From Nectonema munidae (Eukaryota > Nematomorpha > Nectonematoida > Nectonematidae): 64,000 nucleotides of DNA. Made by a program: the position numbers and the translations under genes. Position 1 is the stretch's first letter; each line of letters opens with the position of its first letter. The stretch covers positions 868,001 through 932,000 of the forward strand of contig JAUIRK010001034.1 of the NCBI GenBank assembly GCA_030549495.1. The letters run 5' to 3'. Shown here in pieces: positions 33,133 through 46,030 of the stretch. The notes under the pieces were generated by a model. It was not told the origin of the DNA and made no database searches. It worked only from the letters and a program-made list of their open reading frames with translations.

Positions 33133-34354
33133 GGTAAAAAGAATTTGGAAAGACTTTCATGAACTCATTGCAAAAAGGTGAAATACGCTTTCTTTTTCTA
33201 CTATAGCTCTATTACCCTCAATCTTCTATTTGAATATACCGACAAGAGACTAAGAGGAATTGAAGTAAAGGAATGAATATCTATGACTGGTTGAATACGC
33301 GCGTTAGAATGTCGGCTGTGTAAACATAGCTAGTATCGCTGATTTTTTATATACAAGTAAAATTGGCTTTGCTTTCACTGAGTTGTGCTTCAAAATCATA
33401 AAGCCTTGTGCGTGCGAGTGTAAAGAAAAATTCGCTACGCCACAAGAGGCTCCAAGATTGGTATTAATGAAAATCAAAAGTCATTTTTTGAATGTCAGAC
33501 TCAGCCCTCTTCCATCTAGTATCGTTGTGCTTATTAAGTGATATCGATTGGTTAATCGAGCTAAACTTTTTGCATCTCACAAAATTTCATCCTTTTTTGT
33601 TTTTGAATTCACTTTCAATAACCAATTGTAATGTGTAAATATTATCGAATAAAATATCTCGAAAGCATCACATCTATTTCAACTTGTATATTCTTTTCCC
33701 TTGCATGATCGGGCTCTATTTTGAAAGTCCAATCAATGAAAAATACGAATATATATCTATCATCCAGTATATTCACAATAATCACTCGATCAAAATATAG
33801 AGAAACAAGACCTAAAAACGGACTCTGAAATTGGAATTGAGCATTTAAATCAAAAATTCAAAAATCTTCTCTCCATGTCTAACTTCTTTAGATCTAGCAT
33901 TCTTACGATACTTTTAATACGTTCCTATTTTGCACATTATCTTCTGCGATATTGTCTTTTTTCATTAAAAAATCTTAAAATTATTTATATGATGATAAAT
34001 TTAGATTACTGATAAATCTTATTTGTTTCTCGTCAAATTTTATTTTTTGTTTCTCCATCACTCTTTGCCTGCTACATCGTTTTCTCCAACCTACATCGTT
34101 TTTCCCCTAATATGTTTGAAAAAGCCGACTGCCGGGAAAAATTTACATTTTTTAAAATTTGTGCTCAATAAATTATTTATTTTAGTGTGCACCTCTTTAA
34201 ATTTTAAAATACATCATCTTTATTAATCTTTCAAATGACTTTTTTAAAGAAATTTTGTCATTAATGCGTAGACTTTTTTTTTTGTATATTATGGTAAGCT
34301 TTCTTGTTATGTCCTTTGTTGAATCAAGTTGAACTAATAACGTTAAAATCGTAA
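33133..34354 (-). promoter_or_regulatory. Upstream flank of the BCL-2-like gene
   Basis: The proximal 300 bp (to about 33450) is GC-richer (GAATACGCGCGTTAGAATG, GCCTTGTGCGTGCGAG) and probably holds promoter and 5' UTR. Beyond 33500 it is AT-rich with nothing recognised. Confidence 0.35.
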
Positions 34355-35216
34355 TTAAGTCAACCCCCCCTGTATTTGCGGTGATTAGGCTCGAAGACTA
34401 ATAATGAAAATCCGCGAATACTTGTAACCTTTTTTTTAATTTTTTTACTTGTTGGTATCGCATCCAAGGGAAGAATAAACGTCCATAGTTAGCCAGATGG
34501 TAGCGATAGTCACAATCAGGAATCGAACCCAGACCATTTGGAGCGAGACCCTACGCTCTTACAACTAGGCCACCCTGCCAAAATAACCTTTCTGGAAGTA
34601 ACTTACCTTTCTGAAAGTAGCTTATAGCTAATTATTTCGATTGTATGCAGAAATTCAATGCGTTTTAATCTATTAATTTGAGCATTTTAGCATCTTTTAA
34701 CCCATTTTACAACTTTATTTAGACATTATATACTCAAACTTGTCAATTCGAAAATGTTAAGCTCTATTGTTTTATATAACTTAAGTTTTAAAAAATTACT
34801 TACAGAGGTCATATGAGAAAAATTTCCTTAACACTTAAAAATATTTATAACTAAGATAATAAAATGAAGTTTTATACACAAATAAAGTTTACTAAATAAA
34901 AATAACAAAGATAACCAAAACTTTAAAATAAGTTTTGATGAAGATGGAGATTGCACAAAATAGAGGATTAGTTATATCTTCTCTGATGCAAACTCTTCCT
35001 TTTTATCATCGTCAAGAATTGAATCAATAGTCTTTTTTACAGGGTTTAAAAACATTGTGATAGGAAGTTAAGATTGCTCTTTTTTATGTTGTAAAAAAGA
35101 AAAAAAATTGAAAATTTGAGGAATTGGTCAATTTTCTACAGGTAGTTACATCTCTGCAAAAAACACGAATAACTGAAACCTCAAATGCTGAACTCCAAAT
35201 AAGTTGGGGTTGACTG
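34355..35216. mobile_element. Tigger/pogo-like non-coding element
   Basis: Left end TAAGTCAACCCCCCCTGTA and right end (inverted) TACAGTCAACCCCAACTTA share the GTCAACCCC terminal motif of Tigger elements and abut TA. About 860 bp with no transposase. A tRNA-derived SINE sits inside. The left terminal C is lost. Confidence 0.65.
34429..34579 (-). mobile_element. tRNA-derived SINE
   Basis: Read on the minus strand: GGCAGGGTGGCCTAGTTGTA (A-box region), a normal spacing, GGGTTCGATTCC (B box), a 70-nt unrelated body and an A-rich tail (AAAAAAATTAAAAAAAAGG). Composition and layout are those of a tRNA-headed SINE of 151 bp. The anticodon region does not form a clean arm, so it is not a functional tRNA. 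Confidence 0.75.
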
Positions 35217-36290
35217 TATTAAAATACAGATTTTACCTTTTTCACTTTTGACTTGTTTGAAGCATCAAAGAATTTGCGCGTAAGTTTAGGTTTTTTTCAA
35301 ATACGAGCCATATTATTACTTTAAACTAATTTTTTCTTTTTTCAAATTTCTCATTTCTTATATGCGATTTCAGATTTAAATAGCACTCTAAGACTTCTTG
35401 GGATTTTTATCATTATCACTTAAAATGACAAACATACCCTATATGAATTTATTGCAGTCGATATTGAATTTTAAAAAAAATGAATTATTATTGGTCTTTA
35501 AATTTATGTCGAAAAGTGTTTTGATGTACATTAAAACATGAAATAAGTATTTCATTCTTATTTCTTATTTCTCTTCCTCTTCTAACTTGAAATGTATGAT
35601 GAGGATGCTTTGGGGATAAAAATTTTCCATTTCACGACAAACCTTGTCTTTTTACTCGTCCTACCCCAAAAGATACTTTATGTAAAGAATAAGCAAGAAA
35701 TTTTCCCTTTTCAGCTAACTTTGAAAACAAGGTTGGCCTTTCTGCGATGAAGCATTAGGCTAAATCGAATTTTAATGTAATTCATCTTCTTAACTAATCC
35801 GCTTAGTGTAATCCGTATTAAACTAAATCCTCATCAAAATGCCTACTTCCATAAACATTTCCCCGCCTTTTCTTCGCAGTTAATGGCTACTTACAAGTTT
35901 ACCTAAATATCTTTTCATCGTTCAAAAAAAGAAATATATATTAAGCTAAAAGCAAAAAAAAGTTTTTATTTAAATAAAAATTATACATGTAGACTAGAAG
36001 CCTGCGAGGATAGGGCCACTCGGGCGTATTGCTGGTCTGGTGTCATTTGTTTTAAACTCAATGCGGGTGGGTTCAATATTAGTTCTTCGGGTTAAATTGT
36101 AAAATATAGATACTTTTACATCATCAAAGCTCCATTTGTTTCTTTAGATAATAAAGTAAGATTTCTATTACATACATTATATTATATTTCTGTTGTTGCG
36201 CGTAAAGCTTTATCTATTATGACAGGGATGGGCACATAAGGGAATAAATGGAACCATAAATTATTTTGTTCAAGCTTTTCCAACTGGTGT
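35217..36290. other. Intergenic, no gene seen
   Basis: AT-rich; nothing recognised. Confidence 0.6.
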
Positions 36291-36482
36291 CTAGGGTTTA
36301 TGCACACGCTCTAAAAATAGTTTAGAGAACAAGTAGTTAATCCTAAGAGCCACACCAGAATGAGCAAAGAGTCCCCATGCGGGCACCTGGAGTCCAACAA
36401 GTGTTGCTAGTGATCGTAAGTTCAGTCTTGCTGGCCACCATCTTATTTCTGTAAGATCAGCTTTAAAAAGCCAAACCGTCAA
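36291..36482 (-). other. GC-richer open frame, unrecognised
   Basis: A 63-codon minus-strand frame (includes EIRWWPARLNLRSLATLVGL and VPAWGLFAHSGVALRIN) in a patch clearly richer in G+C than its flanks. No domain recognised; could be a repeat fragment. The plus strand is equally unrecognisable. Confidence 0.3.
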
Positions 36483-37487
36483 TGATATTTTATTTTTAAT
36501 CAGAGCAATAAAAAATAAAACATCGCTTTAAATATAACATCATAAAAATACAATGTACAAAAAGAGCATCATTTAAAGTATATTCTTTATCCAAATAAAC
36601 CCGTAAAAATCACCCTATAATTGATAGGGTTAAGTCTTCAACCTCTTGGAATCATCCACGATCTTCTTTGTTCAATTAAAAAAGTTATATACCTTCATCA
36701 TCTAAAAGAATTTTTCCTTAAAGCAAAGGAAAAAGATGGTATATTATAATCACATAAGAAAATATCTTCTCATATAAGCATCTTTGAAAGTTTTGATAAC
36801 TCTAACAGATTGAAATTTTCAGATTTCCTGGCCATGTTAATAAAATGACTGTAATCTTAGCTGATAAAATCCTTTTCATTCACAAAGGAGGAACGGCTTA
36901 TTAACGGTCAAGGGTCTTCTTTGAAACACGCAATATGATTACACCACTTCCTAGTTAATAGGAATTGGATAGATCTTCCGAGTATAGAAGATGCATACTT
37001 CCTCCATAAAATTATCTAGCTCCTCAAAGAACTGCTACCCTGGCCGTATCAAAGCTAGGCTGCAGGAGTTATCCTATAACATTTTTCTTTTACGCCTTCA
37101 TTTTTTTAATCTGCCTTCACCTCAAAGAATTTACATTAGTTTGTTTTTCTTTTCCCTCACAAACATTTCAACATGATTACGAGATTTTGGTATGAAAGTG
37201 TAAAAAATGTATCATAGCAGTATATAACCAATAACTATGGATATAATTACGGATATAATCAATGGCTACATCTCTTCTAGCCAAAAGTTTCAATGCCAAG
37301 TCCATATCAGAGGCGCACATCCTCAAAATTTTGGCAGGGGGAGGAGGGGGCAAACTTTTTTTTTTATAATTTTCAAAATTTATTATAAAAGAATTTTTGC
37401 CCAGTGCACCACCATTATTAGCCGACATTATACTTGCACTGAAAGAAGTCAAATTACGTTGCTTGTAAATCTCATCACCTTTAAGCT
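36483..37487. other. Intergenic, no gene seen
   Basis: Nothing firm. 36890-37080 is less AT-rich and may be an old coding fragment. Frames overlapping at 37177-37530 are not supported. Confidence 0.5.
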
Positions 37488-38569
37488 CAGTGGTTTTCAA
37501 TCTGGAGTCCGCGGTGCCCTATGCGATTAGGAGGCAGTTCCACGGGTTCAGAGAAGTGGTCACTGAGTGGATCTTTTTGCGCAACATAATGCATCCATAT
37601 TGGGTCATTTGAGTTTTTCCCAATAAATTACATAAGAATGAATAATTTAGTCTTTGAATTCAGTTAAACTATTTTTACTTTTTATTGCTTTTCAGGCTTG
37701 ATTTTATAGATTTAAGTGTGCATTTTTCTTACTGGTTTAAAAAATAAAATATGAAGACTGATATTTGACATTTGGGTAAAGTCCATCCAGTGAAGCTTGA
37801 AAGTGAAGCACTAGAGTTCAATAAACATAACTTTAACTATTGTAAAAGTCAAGCTGAACGATTACACAAATCCAAGTTTGATAGGAAAGAATTTTTTTGC
37901 AAAATATTAAGTATGGTTTGAAAAGTTTCAAAAAATATCTGTTGTAAAAAAGTCCCCCAACATACATATCTTAGTCAAGAACTTTCTCCTTATTTTCCTA
38001 ATCTACAAACATTTGAAAAATACAATCAATTTATCAAAACCCCGTTTATAATCTCGATTTGTAATCTGTCCTCATAAAGCTTCTTAATTCAAGAAGAGTT
38101 TATTGATTTGTTTAATAATTAAGGAGATGCAAAACATGTTTTTCTTAAATATCTCATAGCGATTTTTGGATTGAAATGAGAGAGACCTATGCTTGCAAAG
38201 ATTGCTCTAAAAGCTCTTATTGGATTTGCCATAACATATGAGTGTGAGCAAGCGTTTTTCATGCTACATGCCATTGAAACCAAATCCTGAAAGAGATTGA
38301 AAGTGAGTAATGATATGAGAGTTGGATTGACCCAAACAGAGGCAAATTTAGAAAAACTGCTTTAGAGTTTAGACAAAGCAGATGACATCCATCTTATTGA
38401 GATTTAGATTGTTCAGACAATTTTTGAATAAACAAGTGTGTCAATTTTTTAGTACAGTAGTTTATATGTTGATTTATTTTTTTTAAATGAGCCTCCGTCC
38501 TATTAAAAAATTATAGTTAGATATATAAGTCGAAATTTTTTAGAAAGTTTGTGAACAACACTTTCTAAG
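37488..38569 (+). mobile_element. Decayed hAT element (ZBED/SCAND3 type)
   Basis: Left end CAGTGGTTTTCAATCTGGAG at 37488. The right end is eroded near GTGAACAACACTT (38560). Flanks TTTAAGCT and TTCTAAGT match at six of eight bases. It encodes the C-terminal part of a transposase only. Confidence 0.65.
37850..38362 (+). pseudogene. hAT transposase C-terminal relic
   Basis: Broken plus-strand frames read SQELSPYFPNLQTFEKYNQF, ALKALIGFAITYECEQAFFM (degraded TYLCE.AFS.L dimerisation box) and VSNDMRVGLTQTEANLEKLL. Order and spacing match the C-terminal end of SCAND3/ZBED-like hAT transposases. Frameshifts at about 38150 and 38290. Confidence 0.75.
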
Positions 38570-39172
38570 TTCAACAAGGGAAGAAAATCATTCATATATA
38601 ATAGATCACTACTCATCAGATGTAATTATGTATTTATCCCTCCTTATTGACATTTACCAGTTATTGAAACGGATGACCACAGTCTATCTGTATAGTCTAT
38701 AGCTAATTATGCTATACTCTAACCAAGTGAAGGTTTTATACCATGGCTAAAAATAATCTCTTTTGTAAATCTTTAGGGAGCTGAATTTTGGTTGCACCGA
38801 TTTTATATTTGGTGTTCAAGGTTAAAAATGTCGTTGTCTTCTAAAGTCCATACGGAAAGGGTTGTATTAGTGGGTTCATTGGTAATACAATCAGACCTCA
38901 TTTATCCTACAGTAGATTATTTGACAAACCCACTATCCGATCCAATATTGATTAGGAGCTAAAAGATATTTCTCAGCCTCTCATCTCCCTAATTGTCAAC
39001 AAGCCTGGTACATATCAAATGAATTCGTTAGGTGGATTGATTACTCTGTACTCAAATGCATCGTTGCTTAAAATTAAATTTTAAAATTTTTAGCAACGAA
39101 ATGTTACCAAGCTTGATTATTAACACAGAAAACCAAGAATCTACTTATATAATCAGTAAAGGGATGAATAAT
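38570..39172. other. Intergenic, possible extension of the following repeat
   Basis: TTCTCAGCCTCTCATCTCCC near 38970 resembles TTCTCAACATCTCCTCTCAC near 52755, suggesting that the repeat at 39173 extends upstream. Confidence 0.4.
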
Positions 39173-39357
39173 ATATTCAGTCAGTAAAGTAAATTGTTTG
39201 GTAATTTATTTAGGATATGGGTCTATGAATTGACAGGTATGTAGTCGTGAATTTAAATTTGGCCATTTTAAATAGAAATTGAAGATTTAAAATTTTGGAT
39301 GAAATACTCTACAAACTTTACATTTATATAAATTAGCTATTCCAATCCCTAAGTTAT
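39173..39357 (+). repeat. Dispersed repeat, copy A
   Basis: TATTCAGTCAGTAAAGTAAA, ATTTAGGATATGGGTCTA, TACAAACTTTACATTTATAT and CCCTAAGT recur in order at 52862-53045 in the same orientation. Perhaps part of an LTR or non-autonomous element. Confidence 0.75.
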
Positions 39358-40117
39358 ACGCTAAAATTTTATAATGACAAATATGTTCGGTTGGAAAGAA
39401 ATTCTAAAATATTTAACAATTGTATTAACATCAAAGCTAAAAGAAAAAAAGAGCCTTTTGCAAAAAAGTTATCAGATTTAAATGTGAATATTTTCTTAAG
39501 AAAAGAAATGCAAAAAGCAAAAATTTCTTTTAAAAAAAATTCCTTTAGATTATAAGCAACTGCCTTTAATATTTTTCAGTTTTTTATCTACAAAAGTTAA
39601 AGAAATACTAAACTAAAAAGTTCATAGCGTTTTAAATCTTCTGATAAAATAGATAATTACGTCTTTTTATTTTATATTGCGAGGTTTTAAGAGAGATTTT
39701 TCTTTCAAACGCATATTTGTCCCCTTTTTCGCTTTGAAAATCACCCACCTCAAAGCAAAAAGAAAATAAGCAAAATATTGGAACAAAAATTGTAGAAAAT
39801 AAAGACAGGATACTTGCAAACTTGGAAATATGGAAAGACCAAAGAGCTATCAAAATGATGGTAAAAAGCAGGAATGAACTGCTCTTTGATGTGCTTGAAA
39901 TATCCTTTAAATGTTGGCAGCATAAGAAAAAGAAAAACGAAACAAACTTTTACATAAAGAACGAGTAAACCTTGAAGAAATAATTATTATAGTGAAATAT
40001 TGAATAGCTTTTCCTTTGATGAAAGTTTTTTTTATGAATTTGATAAGCATGCTCAAAAGCTGCTTTACAATTCATATTTCTTATTTCAGAAATGTAGCCA
40101 GACTTTTAGGTTAAAGG
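39358..40117. other. Intergenic, no gene seen
   Basis: AT-rich. GTTAAAGG at 40110-40117 is the left duplication of the MITE that follows. Confidence 0.6.
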
Positions 40118-40263
40118 CAGTAGTGTGATTCACCGGTTCGTTAGAACCGTCTCATGGAATTTTCTTGATTGGGAAATAACCAAAATTGATCAGTTTATTT
40201 GCTGACAAATTTGACTTTTTTTGTAATAGAACCGGCTGACAAAAAATTTGAATCCCACTACTG
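40118..40263. mobile_element. hAT MITE, 146 bp, exact 8-bp TSD
   Basis: CAGTAGTGTGATTCACCGG at the left and (inverted) CAGTAGTGGGATTCAAATT at the right; GTTAAAGG at 40110-40117 and 40264-40271. Internal GGTTC/GAACC motifs are also inverted. No coding capacity. Confidence 0.93.
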
Positions 40264-40511
40264 GTTAAAGGGGATAGAAAAATATATTGAAGACGTTATT
40301 CGAACATAAGAAAAATTTGAAAGGCATGAGGCGATACCGAAAAGACTTAGATTGTTGCAAAAAATTATTTATTTATTTTTTAGTGGATAATTATTTTAAC
40401 TTGGCCGTTTATTTTTGAAATTAGTCAGGATATTCTCGAATATACTTTGAACAAAAACTGCGCATAAGATATGAAGAGTGAAGAAAATGCTTTACCGTAT
40501 ATATTTTTAGT

Positions 40512-40800
40512 AAATCGAATATGCCGATTTGATTTCTGTACTCGGTTTCCGCAATTATGCTATAAAAATGTCCGAAAGTGTCAATCTTATTTGCGCTTTA
40601 CTTCTGAAAATTGTCTCCAAAAATATTTTTCTAATTTATTAATAAAGCATGTGTTTTTATGCCAAATGGGCCATATTGATTTCTTTGTTTAACCCAATTT
40701 TTAGAATTACATCATTAAAATGTCTAAAAGTATCAATCGAATTTGTTGGTATATGCCTGAAAATATTTTTTTTTCCAAAAATAACTTCTTTCAAATTATT
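40512..40800 (+). repeat. Two diverged tandem copies of about 153 bp
   Basis: GCCGATTTGATTTCTGT/GCCATATTGATTTCTTTG, AAATGTCCGAAAGTGTCAAT/AAATGTCTAAAAGTATCAAT and CCTGAAAAT-type motifs repeat with a period close to 153 bp. The period is a multiple of three and both copies are largely open on the plus strand, but no protein is recognised. Confidence 0.6.
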
Positions 40801-42202
40801 TCGGACAATGATTATATATCTTTTATATATTTTGCTTAATTATACTTTTTTTGGCTTTATTATCAACATCGATGAACATTTTGGGTATAGATGCACTTTG
40901 AATGAGAACGCTGGATATCATTTTTAAATGTCTTTTTTATATGCTCAACGTCGTAGTCAATTGAGGAAATACATATTCTCAAGAAAGAAGTACTACTGCT
41001 TTCATCGCGCCATATATGTTCTAACCATGACTTCTATTCTTCCGCAAATAAGTAACACCTTTTCTTATTTTTTAAATCAGAATTTAATGTATAATTCGAT
41101 TCAAGCATTCATCATTTCAAAGTTAAGGTAACAAAAATCTAAGATCGTCTTCGCCAGAAATCCTGGAAAGGAACTTCTGAAATCGACTACCATTGGCTCC
41201 AATCTATTAGAAATAATGTTTTGTGACAAAATTTTTTCCCTAAAAATAGAATTTTCAAAAACGCTAGCCTAGTCCAAAACTTTGGTCACAATTTTCAAGC
41301 ACCTACTCTTAAAACTAAATTGATAACTAATCAATAACTAAGCTATGGATGGAACTAACAAATTAACAGAAAAACTTTTTTATATTAGTGTATTTATGAA
41401 TGTTTCAAAATTTGACGAATTTCTATTTAAATAATTATTTTAATTATTTATTTTAATCTTTCGTTTGAACCCATTTTAGCAAATTATATGTAATATTTCA
41501 AAATTACAAAGCTTTCGTCAGAATTATGTGTTTGAATTTTAATACTTTTTTTGTTATTTTTTAAAAATATAGTTGCAAATTTTTTCCGAAAAATTAACGA
41601 AAAATTTTAATTAGTTAAGGGTAGCGAAAAACGACCGAAAAATTTTCTAATTAAACATGATAACAAGGCCTTTTTCGTTTAAAGTATTGACAAATATAAC
41701 AAAGTTATTTTTACTTGTAACGATTCCGAGGATACAAGCATTTAGTGCACTGGTAAGTGATATAAGACGCTTTCTTGATGAAAACACTCCACGGAGTGTT
41801 TCCCGACTCTGTTTTCCGTTTTTAAATCATATTTTGGATTAGTTTGACTTTTTCAAAAAACGCTTAAATAAACTACGCAAAGAGATGAAGAACAAGTCTT
41901 ATTCTTACATAAATGCAGAGAAAATGTGTTTTATAATGTTCATGATAAAAATTGCATTTGATGGTTGCAATGGCCTCAGGTAAAAAAAAAGAATGGTACA
42001 TTTTAAGAAAGTTGCTTCGCACACAATTTTTTTCATATGTAAAATCATCAAAAAAGATACAACTTTCTTGAATTTTCATCATCATTTACCGCATCAAACA
42101 CATATCAAGGTAATCATTGAAATCAGAAAGATTAACGCCATTTTAAGGGTCGTGTGATAAGGTTGTGTGCAATATTCTCCTTCATTAGCACTAATACAAC
42201 AT
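40801..42202. other. Intergenic, no gene seen
   Basis: AT-rich. The plus frame 41657-41842 contains a small perfect palindrome (ACACTCCACGGAGTGT) but no recognisable domain. Confidence 0.5.
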
Positions 42203-42401
42203 TGCGGTCAAAATGACAGCATTTTAAATGTTCTATTCTCTGTATTCTTAGATTTTTCAGAATAAATGAGAAGTGTTTTATGATTTTGTTCCATTCATCT
42301 TACTCTTTTAATTGCATCAAATTTAAAAGTGTATGTTATTTTATTTGGACACACAATTTAACAATACACGTAAAGTGAGGTTGATGTCATTCTGACTGCA
42401 C
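42203..42401. mobile_element. Probable MITE, about 200 bp
   Basis: TGCGGTCAAAATGACAGCA at the left and (inverted) TGCAGTCAGAATGACATCA at the right form an inverted pair with three mismatches. The target duplication was not resolved. Confidence 0.6.
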
Positions 42402-45400
42402 AGTATATAACGAATAAATAAATAATAATAAGTATATAAGTTGCGTACGTACCCAATCAAAGCAAAAACGAATAGATAGCGCGTCTAGCTGTATTTTTTA
42501 ATATCTTAGATCTCCCTTTGATAATCTCCTATATTTTATGTAAACTTGTAAATAATACTGAAATATCTCTCTCAAGTTAGTTGAAGAACTTTGGGATAAT
42601 TCTGGAGATCCTTCTTTGAAAGCAAAAAAACGCGGAAGAACGAGTAGGCGTAGATCGGAAAACAATCTTTCTGATTGAAAGTTGCTTGCCGGTTGAACAA
42701 AGAAGAATCAGAGAAAGGAAAAGAAGCCGAAACGAGTAGCCATTTTTTTCGACGACGCACTAAATAGTGAAAAATGGCATTTTCCATAGAAAAGTATAGG
42801 GACGAATCGATACGAAATAAATTTCAATTTCATAGGAGATTTTGTGCGACCGATCCCCAAAAAATTTTTCAGTATGAAATGTTAAAAATAAATCATAGAG
42901 AAAAAAAATTTGTGAAATTTACCTGAAACTTAGTTTAAAAAATTGAACAAAGTTGCTGCTGGTATAGAATATAGCATTAGTCTTTGATACAACTTTTTGA
43001 TGTGTTTGTGTTCAATTTAATAATGCTTCAATGCACCTTACAATAATTCTGATACATCTCTTTGGAGTTCTACCATTTATGAGATGTTTGAAGGAAATGT
43101 GATGTCATTTTCATTTTCCATTCATTAATAGGTAATTAAGTTTTACAAGATTTTAGTGAATTGTTTGCATTTTAGTTAATTCATTAAACGTTTCGTTTAC
43201 AGAAGCTTTATAGAAGAAGTTGCATATAATCAAATTCATTATGCATTTTTGTTTCACTTCTTTAGGGATTTGCTAAAGTATACATTTTGGGAAAGTTTAG
43301 TACATACTAAATCCCAAAACCAGCATTGGTATTTTTTAAATCTCCATCATGAGGAGTTTAAAAATGGCGACTATTCGAGAACTAAATTTAAGTATATGTC
43401 GGCTTCCAAGCCTGGCGAGCAGTTGTTTTCAATGATTAAACTTACATTTTAGGAGGTGAAAAGTCTAGACAAATTGTCTTCAATCATCTACGTATAACAT
43501 GAAGGAAGACTTTTTTATAAAAATTCGAGTTTTAATGACAAAAGTGCAACCACTACATGCAAATATGATGTTTCCTATCTCAAGATTTACTTATAATCAT
43601 GACATGAAAGTTTAATAATGAAAGCCAGCTCATAATTGGCTCATTTTCTAAAATATACACTGCTTCTATGCTCCCCCTCCATTTGAAGTGAATATCTGCA
43701 GACAGTTCGTTTTAGTTATAGATTTTATTTCGGTAATTTCGTGTTATTGGTATAGTTTGGATAACTTTTACATAACCTTATTTGATGATTCACTCACGAA
43801 CTTCGAATGTAAACATGATTGCCCCCCCCATGTTCCTTTTCTGTGATAAAAATGTTATCCATTGAATTAAAGTAAATAATTTCTAAAGTTTATAATCCTT
43901 ATAGCCTTAATTTGAGTCTAAATTTAAAAATGTATCGCATTTAAAAAAAATTACAAAAAATTAGATGATTAAATAATAATAGTTTTAAAAAATTGATCAT
44001 AAAGAAAGATTTATCATTGTGAAACTTGGAAAAATCTGTCATCACCAATGTGAAGACATCTGGATAACTTCTCAATTTTAAATAATAACCGCATCAATAA
44101 CTCCCATAGCAAATTGTAATTCTCTAAATTGCCACGATATCCATATTTTTAAGCTTCAAATTTTATTAGGCAAATAGCTGAAATTTCAATACACTAGTGA
44201 ATAGAACTACCGTTACTTCAATTCAATATTAAAATATTCAGAGATTTTCATAAATCACATACATTTGTCATTTATATATTTTTTTATTTTTTTTTAGTAT
44301 CAAAATGTTTTTCAAGTTTATATAATAAATCTAATTTATATTATTATCAATAAAATATTTTTTTATCTCTTTTTTCAATGATATTTCGGGCTATTCTTCA
44401 TCTTGCGTCAATTAAAGTTGTCCGGCGATTTTGATAAAATTTTTGTTCGTTATAGCTTTAAAGTATAAGCTAGAAAAGTTAGCATAGCTGACAATGAAAA
44501 ATTTACATTCATTTCTATCGTACTTTATGCAAAACAAAAGAGAAGAAATTTTAAATAAATTCAGTTCTTTCAAATTATCTCCCACCGTAAAACCGATATC
44601 TTGTATAATAACGATTCACTATCCAAATGTTTCTAAGTAAACTCATGTATACTAATCCTACAACCTGAGTATCAGGAAAATGAATTTTTCTTCTCATTCA
44701 CAATGGCATATTTTACATAGATATAAAAATCCTATATTTTAAAAGTAAAGGATGACGATACAAGTATAATTATTAATATAAAAGAAAGGCTTTTCAAATT
44801 TTGTTGGCAAAAGTTTTAAGAAATGTAAATTTACGTTTTATATATTTTCACTAAATCTTCAAAACTCTTTGCAGAGTTCATCATAATTTAAAGCTTTTTT
44901 CAGGAAAAAATGTGTGTTTGAAAGAAAAATTGAGATTAATTGTATTTAAAATAGCGTCGAGTGAAAAAGTTCTTTGTGATTCGTCAATTAAAGTTTTGAA
45001 TCTTTTTTTGAAATGAAAAATTATAAAATATGTTACCTTTACGGTGAAAAAGTTTAATCCCAAAATACCATAGTTGAATTATCCAAAAATTCATTAAGAA
45101 ACTCTACCATGCAAAAGAGAAATTGCAAAATGATTCATCATGCTCGCTAATGATGTTTTGAGAACAGTCCCCTTAAGTACGAAGACTGCTTTAAAATATA
45201 TAGGTCAAATGGGAAGACAAGTAAAACAAAGGCATATGAAAATCTAGGTTAGATGAAGAGCTTTCATTTTGATATACAAATTATTTCCGCTTCCATCCAT
45301 GTGAAGCTATATAGTTTTTAATTTTTAAACAGTTTTTGTAATGTTGCACTATCCGTGCATTGATGAAAAGCAATTTTAATTGGAAAGAAGTTGTTCAATG

Positions 45401-45701
45401 ATATAATGCCTTCATATGTCAATCTTTTCTTGAATGCGATTATAGTTTGAGTATCGTATACGTGCATTGTAACAAATACAGTCTATGCCTGCCTCCATAT
45501 TACGCCACGCACCATACTAGAATAGTATATTATTTTGTTAGCCTTCCTTATTTATTATCTACAAATAGAAAATGAAATCTTGCATCTGTAGACTATTGAG
45601 ATGACAAAAAGAAACTTTCTAATGATGTTACGTGAATTACAACTAAACTTGAAATGTAATTTATCATATGACTGGCACGCGTACATCTTGATCACTTTTA
45701 A
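42402..45701. other. Intergenic, no gene seen
   Basis: About 3.3 kb of AT-rich DNA. Short frames (minus 42572-42787, plus 43249-43452, minus 44881-45063) lack family features or splice context. Confidence 0.5.
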
Positions 45702-45823
45702 CCCTTTGAGGACCAGTGGGTCACCAGTGACCCAAGAAATGAAAATCGCCTGCTTTGAATATATAAAATTCCATTGAAAAAGAAGGCAGACGAATCTCCC
45801 TTCAAAATGTTGGTCCTCAAAGG
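45702..45823. mobile_element. piggyBac-like MITE
   Basis: Preceded by TTAA (45698-45701). It begins CCCTTTGAGGACCAGTGGG and ends TGGTCCTCAAAGG, a 13-bp inverted pair, with an internal palindrome GGGTCACCAGTGACCC. The right-hand TTAA is mutated (AAAC). TTAA target and CCC ends are piggyBac hallmarks. Confidence 0.75.
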
Positions 45824-46030
45824 AAACAATGAACGGTAATCTTCGATGTGTATCAAGGTATGTAGAGTGGTAGATAAAATAAGATTTCATGTATACGACT
45901 AACAAGCAATGCCTTATGTCATTCATGCAGCATTGATAATTGTAATTAATGATGTATACGTATTTACGTGGCAACTGTTTTACTTAGAATGAAACTTTCT
46001 TCATCACATATTTTTGCTTTATTTAGACTG
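45824..46030. other. Spacer
   Basis: No gene; ATTTAGA near 46021 is matched by ATTTAGA right after the hAT element that follows (47402). Confidence 0.5.

Noticed and set aside
34501-34579. Functional tRNA gene on the minus strand
   Set aside because: B box and A-box region are present, but stems are not paired and a non-tRNA body plus A-rich tail follows; SINE instead.
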